A stretch of DNA of 64,000 nucleotides from NCBI RefSeq assembly GCF_014199525.1, contig NZ_JACHNU010000010.1, positions 56,722 through 120,721 on the forward strand, read 5' to 3'. Below, in pieces: positions 60,852 to 64,000 of this stretch. Below the pieces are notes generated by a model. That model was not told the origin of the DNA. It saw nothing but the letters and a program-made list of their open reading frames with translations, and ran no database searches. This DNA is from Conexibacter arvalis (lineage in GTDB: Bacteria > Actinomycetota > Thermoleophilia > Solirubrobacterales > Solirubrobacteraceae). Both the position numbers and the translations under genes were made by a program. How positions within the stretch are numbered: the first letter of the stretch is position 1; each line of letters opens with the position of its first letter.

Positions 60852-60865
60852 TACTGTGGACAGTA
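60852..60865. promoter_or_regulatory. TACTGT/ACAGTA dyad between the YihY and cold-shock genes
   Basis: TACTGT at 60852-60857 and ACAGTA at 60860-60865 form a perfect inverted repeat with a 2-base centre, 112 bases upstream of the YihY start and 99 bases before the csp ATG. TACTGT also fits an actinobacterial -10 box for csp. A shared element CGGTGCTAC-x-GTG recurs at about 61595 before the next gene set. Confidence 0.35.
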
Positions 60866-60963
60866 CGTCAGATCAATCGATCCGGCGTCACCGTGCCAAG
60901 CGCCCGTAGTCGTCGCCTCCGAGCTTCCTCCGCGAACGCCGCACCTGATCTGCGGAGGACATC

Positions 60964-61167
60964 ATGGCCACCGGAACCGTCAAGTGGTTCAACGACGACA
61001 AGGGCTTCGGCTTCATCACAGCCGACGATCACACGCCCGACCTGTTCGTGCACCACAGCGCGATCGTCGGAGAGGGCTTCCATTCGCTGCCCGAAGGCGC
61101 GCAGGTCTCCTACGACGCCGAGCAGAGCGCCAGAGGCCCGCGGGCGATCAACGTCCAACGTGCCTGA
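60964..61167 (+). CDS. Cold-shock domain protein (CspA family)
   Basis: A 67-residue OB-fold protein: [20 protein letters not shown] (RNP1-like KGFGFI) and DLFVHHSAI (RNP2-like LFVHHS). Single-stranded nucleic acid binding is therefore very likely. GCGGAGGAC is the ribosome site. The Asp-Asp-His insertion after FITAD is slightly longer than in E. coli CspA. The long 5' gap (to 60741) could act as a temperature-responsive leader. It is followed by a STAS gene with overlap or 7-base spacing. Confidence 0.95.
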   Translation: MATGTVKWFNDDKGFGFITADDHTPDLFVHHSAIVGEGFHSLPEGAQVSYDAEQSARGPRAINVQRA

Positions 61168-61174
61168 GCCCGCC

Positions 61175-61492
61175 ATGCCGCACATCGATCTTCAACCCGC
61201 CACGTCACCGTTTCTCTGCGAGATCCGGACCGACTGGGAGCGCGCGATCGTCATCCCGCACGGCACGCTCGACGCGACGAGCTTCCCTCAGTTGGAAGCC
61301 GCGATCCAGCGACTCTGCACCGCCGGCTTCTCGGCGATCGTGCTCGACCTGCGCGCACCGGGGTCGGTCGCCCCGACCGGGCTGGCGCTGCTGCACCGCA
61401 TCGACGCGCTCGCCAGCCGACACCAGGTGACGCTCTCGCTCGACCTCCGGCGCACCGACGCTGACCAGCTGCTCGAAGCCACGACCGCGTGA
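61175..61492 (+). CDS. STAS-domain protein (anti-sigma antagonist-like)
   Basis: A 105-residue protein with the STAS shape: RAIVIPHGTLDATSFPQLEA (strand and helix), AIVLDLRAPGSVAPTGLALL (the strand-loop-helix where SpoIIAA has its phosphorylated Ser) and a final strand (HQVTLSLDLRR). In this loop the order is G-S-V-A-P-T-G, so Ser or Thr could be phosphorylated. It starts at ATG 61175 (or GTG 61160, overlapping csp). It could pair with the HATPase protein at the island end, which is inference. Confidence 0.75.
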   Translation: MPHIDLQPATSPFLCEIRTDWERAIVIPHGTLDATSFPQLEAAIQRLCTAGFSAIVLDLRAPGSVAPTGLALLHRIDALASRHQVTLSLDLRRTDADQLLEATTA

Positions 61493-61688
61493 CGGCCCGT
61501 CGGCGGCGCGAACCAGTCAGACCGGTTCGTGCCATCGAACAATGACGCGAACCAGTGTCACCGCGTCACGCCGGCGGTCGGTGCGATGAACGTGCGGTGC
61601 TACGGTGAGATAACTGGCGCTCGCTGGGCGGTTGGTCTGCTCTCCCGACGCGCGATTGAGCGAAGGAGCGGGCCGAGAGGAAGAGGGC

Positions 61689-61910
61689 ATGTGCCCTGAC
61701 CCAGCCACTGACCGCGACGGCCTCGCCGCTCGCGTGACCCACTTGGAGGACGTGGTGGGCAGATTGGAGTCGCTCATCGAGGGCCTCCAGGACGTCATCC
61801 ACAGCCAAGCGGTCCGCCACGACCGCGACATCGGCGACCTGCGTGATCGCACCGCCCCCGCGCAGATGGCGCGCGACCTCAGCGATGACGCGCGCAGGCG
61901 AGGTCTCTGA
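61689..61910 (+). CDS. Small coiled-coil protein
   Basis: A 73-residue protein: RVTHLEDVVGRLESLIEGLQ is a clear amphipathic helix, then DVIHSQAVRHDRDIGDLRDR. ATG 61689 follows AGAGGAAGAGGG. Its TGA shares a base with the next ATG (TGATG), giving translational coupling. No family is recognised. Confidence 0.6.
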   Translation: MCPDPATDRDGLAARVTHLEDVVGRLESLIEGLQDVIHSQAVRHDRDIGDLRDRTAPAQMARDLSDDARRRGL

Positions 61911-62134
61911 TGAGACCGCCGCTCCTGCGTCCCTCGGGCGGAGACTTCCACGTCAGCACGCTGCGCTTCCTCGCCGGGCAGGCCCGCCGCGAGCTCGACG
62001 CCCACGACCGCCGAGCCGAGCGGGACGCGAACGCGCCGGCCGGCGCCCGAGCACGTCTGCAGCGCACCGCTCAGATCACGCAGCAGCGGCTCGCGGGCGC
62101 ACAAGCGCGGCGCCGCAACCGGCCGCCGGGATGA
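61910..62134 (+). CDS. Small Arg-rich helical protein
   Basis: A 74-residue basic protein with FLAGQARRELDAHDRRAERD and RLQRTAQITQQRLAGAQARR, both helical. It lies between the coiled-coil gene and the membrane gene with overlaps at both ends, so the three should be made together. The function is unknown. Confidence 0.55.
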   Translation: MRPPLLRPSGGDFHVSTLRFLAGQARRELDAHDRRAERDANAPAGARARLQRTAQITQQRLAGAQARRRNRPPG

Positions 62135-63129
62135 CCTGGCGCCGGTGGCGAGCGCTCGCAGCCCGCCACCGCCTCCCGCTCACCGTGCTCGCCTCGCTGG
62201 CAAGCGCGGCCGGCCTCGCGCTGCTGCTGTACGGCCGCCGCGACGAGTTCGGCGCCGCGCTCTCTAGCGCGGCGCTGTGGGTGATCGGCGCCGCGATCGT
62301 GCTGCACGTCGGCGGGCTGCTCGCCCGCACCGAAGCGTGGCACCGCACGATCGACGCCGCCGGCGGAACGGTCCCCCGCCGCGTGCTCTACCGCGCCTCC
62401 AGCATGCAGGTGCTCGGAAGCGTCGTCAATCCGCACCTCGGCGTCGCCGCCCGCATCGCCGCGCTGCGCCGTTCCTCGCCGGAGATCAGCCCGCAGGTGC
62501 CGACACTGCTCGCCGCCGAGATGCCGATCCTCGCCGTCGAGGCCGCGCTCGCCGCGCTGACCTCCTTCACGCTGATCGGCCCGCTCGGACTGCCGTGGTG
62601 GCTGCCGTTGCTCTGCATCGCCGTCATCGCCGCGCTCAGCGTCGGCATGCGCAGCCTCGCGCTCGTCAAGGGACGCGAGCTGTGGAGAGGACTCGCGATC
62701 GTCCGCACCATCCGCGGCGGAACGATGCTCGTCGCGTTCGTGCTGCTCGCCGTCTTCGCCCAGATCGCACGCAACTGGCTGCTGCTCAACGCCGTCGGCG
62801 TCGACGCCTCCCTGTTCGACGCGATCGCCGTCCTGATCGCCGTCGTCACCCTCGGCCAACTCCCGATCGGACCGAGCGTCGGCGCCGCCGCAGCAGTGCT
62901 GATCCTCGGCCACGACGGCATCGCCGCGACCGCCGCCGCCGGCATCCTCCTCACCGCCACCGGCACCGCCGCCGGCCTCGCCTTCGCCGCCTGGGCCGGC
63001 CTCGACCACCTCGGACACCGATTCCGCGCACCGACGGCACGACCGGCGAACCCCGCCTCCCCGCCCACCCCGCGGCGTGCCCGACGAACACCGAGACCGC
63101 GGCCGGCGATCAGGCGGAGTCCGACATAG
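62131..63129 (+). CDS. Lysylphosphatidylglycerol synthase TM-region/UPF0104-like membrane protein
   Basis: A 332-residue membrane protein with eight or so helices: VLASLASAAGLALLLYGRR, LWVIGAAIVLHVGGLLARTE, ...PWWLPLLCIAVIAALSVGMR, MLVAFVLLAVFAQIARNWLL, VLIAVVTLGQLPIGPSVGAA and TGTAAGLAFAAWAGLDHLGH. The PIGPSVGAAAAVL block is the usual P-x-P-G-x-x-G-like signature of the flippase-type region. The C-terminal 40 residues are Pro/Arg-rich. It may flip or transport a lipid. ATGA overlap with the previous gene. Confidence 0.75.
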   Translation: MTWRRWRALAARHRLPLTVLASLASAAGLALLLYGRRDEFGAALSSAALWVIGAAIVLHVGGLLARTEAWHRTIDAAGGTVPRRVLYRASSMQVLGSVVNPHLGVAARIAALRRSSPEISPQVPTLLAAEMPILAVEAALAALTSFTLIGPLGLPWWLPLLCIAVIAALSVGMRSLALVKGRELWRGLAIVRTIRGGTMLVAFVLLAVFAQIARNWLLLNAVGVDASLFDAIAVLIAVVTLGQLPIGPSVGAAAAVLILGHDGIAATAAAGILLTATGTAAGLAFAAWAGLDHLGHRFRAPTARPANPASPPTPRRARRTPRPRPAIRRSPT

Positions 63130-63534
63130 TCACAGCTCGAACCACGCCACCGTCGTCGCGCCGACGCTGTCGAGACTCCACGCGGACGCCAGACTCGCGA
63201 CGATCGGCAGCCCCCAACCGCCCACGCCGCCGCGCCCGCGATCCGCGTCGCGCCCGTCGCCGGCATGGACGACGCTGACTCTGACGTGCGCCGAGGTGCA
63301 CCTCACGTACACCTCGACCTCCGCGTGCGAGCCCAGCCCGCCGTGCAGGATGGCGTTGGTCACCAGCTCGGAGGCCGCCAGCTGCGCCGCGCCGACGCGC
63401 GGATCGCAGTCGAGCACCGTCCGGATCAGCGCACGCGCCCGAGCGGGGGCGTCCACGGTTGCGGCAAACGTCTCGTGCACGATCGCAGCCTTGCTGTCGG
63501 CGGTGAACGGAACTCCCAGGTACCGCCGCTCCAA
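63130..63534 (-). CDS. HATPase (RsbW/SpoIIAB-like) ATP-binding protein
   Basis: A 134-residue GHKL ATPase, anti-sigma or STAS-kinase type: AATVDAPARARALIRTVLD, the N-box AASELVTNAILHGG and the G1-like GVGGWGLPIVASLASAW. The frame is open from TTG 63534; GTG 63480 after CAAGG is a better start and would give 116 residues. It is the last gene of the island and is convergent with the membrane gene (adjacent ends at 63129/63130). It could phosphorylate the STAS protein at 61175, which is inference. Confidence 0.82.
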   Translation of the reverse strand: MERRYLGVPFTADSKAAIVHETFAATVDAPARARALIRTVLDCDPRVGAAQLAASELVTNAILHGGLGSHAEVEVYVRCTSAHVRVSVVHAGDGRDADRGRGGVGGWGLPIVASLASAWSLDSVGATTVAWFEL

Positions 63535-63838
63535 GTGCCCGCCGGCCGACGGGCAAACCGCACGACGTCAGCGCACGGCAGCGCATGCGCGCGCCGGATC
63601 ACCGACACGAGCGCCCCAACGTTGCGGAGCTCCCTCGGCCGCCCAAGCGGCCAGCGACCTCCCCGGCTCCCGCCGTCGGCGGCCCGCACGGACCTCGCGA
63701 CCAATGGGGCACTCGTGCCCGCCGAGTGCCCGAAACCACGGCAATCCCCGTGAATCGGGAATAATCCGCCCGCCGACCAGCCGGCCACGGGCGACGTGAA
63801 AGACCTGCAAATCAGGCGCTTTTGCCGCACGAGAACTG
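63535..63838. other. Gene-free stretch at the right end of the island
   Basis: About 300 bases with no supported gene. Frames on the minus strand give a misleading Leu-Glu-Pro-Ala-Thr-Ser-Trp type peptide that derives from the tRNA repeat. The region probably carries integrase arm-binding sites near attR; a simple repeat set was not found by eye. Confidence 0.5.
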
Positions 63839-63885
<47 letters not shown>

Positions 63886-63891
63886 CTCAAC

Positions 63892-63950
63892 GAAACCCCT
63901 GCTAACGAGGCTGTCGCGCAAAGTGCGCGGCGGCCTCGGGCGGGGCTTTC
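63892..63950 (+). terminator. Nested hairpin after attR, original terminator of tRNA-Ala
   Basis: CGAGGC (63906-63911) pairs with GCCTCG (63933-63938) and inside it CGCGCA with TGCGCG (63915-63920/63924-63929). Outside, GAAACCCC (63892-63899) pairs with GGGGCTTTC (63942-63950) with one bulged C, followed by TATTTGTG. This is the pre-insertion downstream flank of the tRNA gene. Confidence 0.6.
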
Positions 63951-64000
63951 TATTTGTGAGGTTCTCGTGGTCGGCGGCGGGGCCAGCGGGCCAGGACAAG

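Overview
The window is very GC-rich DNA (roughly 70-73 percent by eye) with GTG and TTG starts, dense ATGA/GTGA stop-start overlaps, a KdpFABC potassium pump, MetX/MetY methionine synthesis, paired acyl-CoA dehydrogenases and Mce-type MlaE permease. This points to an actinobacterium. The HtaA proteins, the Asp-Gln-repeat GGDEF family and the general gene content are most like Thermoleophilia (Solirubrobacterales, Conexibacter-like). That placement is inference from remembered family distributions, not from a search.

Layout. 1-6.2 kb: a sigma factor with its anti-sigma factor (running off the left edge), a transporter remnant, a two-pore-helix K+ channel, a Na+/H+ antiporter, and small stress-type membrane proteins (DUF1269, DUF6325, SHOCT) with a TetR regulator. 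6.2-11.6 kb: membrane proteins, a VOC protein, a zinc alcohol dehydrogenase and a beta-carbonic anhydrase. 11.8-17.0 kb: a tightly overlapping operon for a lipoylated 2-oxoacid dehydrogenase (E1 alpha, E1 beta, E2) followed by lipB and lipA, so enzyme and lipoylation genes are co-transcribed; no E3 gene is visible. 17-26 kb: a rhomboid lacking its catalytic histidine, a D,D-carboxypeptidase, an acyl-CoA dehydrogenase pair, and an ABC exporter. 26-35 kb: a secreted glycosidase-like protein, then a kdp locus in the order D-E-orf26-F-A-C-B, which differs from the usual F-A-B-C.

35-43.7 kb is an accessory-looking stretch: an auxin-efflux-type carrier with a 57-bp tandem duplication at its end, tRNA-Ala(TGC), a broken PIN toxin with its antitoxin, two HtaA-domain secreted proteins behind a pair of tandem palindromes that look like a metal-repressor operator, a lower-GC secreted protein, an intact antitoxin/VapC pair, and a secreted protein made of three copies of an unrecognised Cys-containing domain. 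43.7-54.3 kb: metW-metX-metY, an orphan MlaE permease, a GntR regulator, a PEP-mutase-like enzyme, a glycosyltransferase, glutamate dehydrogenase, a PhzF protein and a His/Pro/Glu repeat protein.

54.6-63.9 kb is a complete integrated element. It starts in tRNA-Ala(CGC), has a tyrosine recombinase as first gene, and ends in a perfect 47-bp copy of the tRNA 3' end. Its cargo is a decayed diguanylate cyclase, a second Na+/H+ antiporter, a second YihY protein, a cold-shock protein, a STAS protein, a coupled three-gene set ending in a lysyl-PG-synthase-type membrane protein, and a HATPase anti-sigma-like protein. No conjugation, replication or capsid gene is seen, so it is a small integrative island with envelope, ion and stress cargo. 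No rRNA and no CRISPR array were seen.
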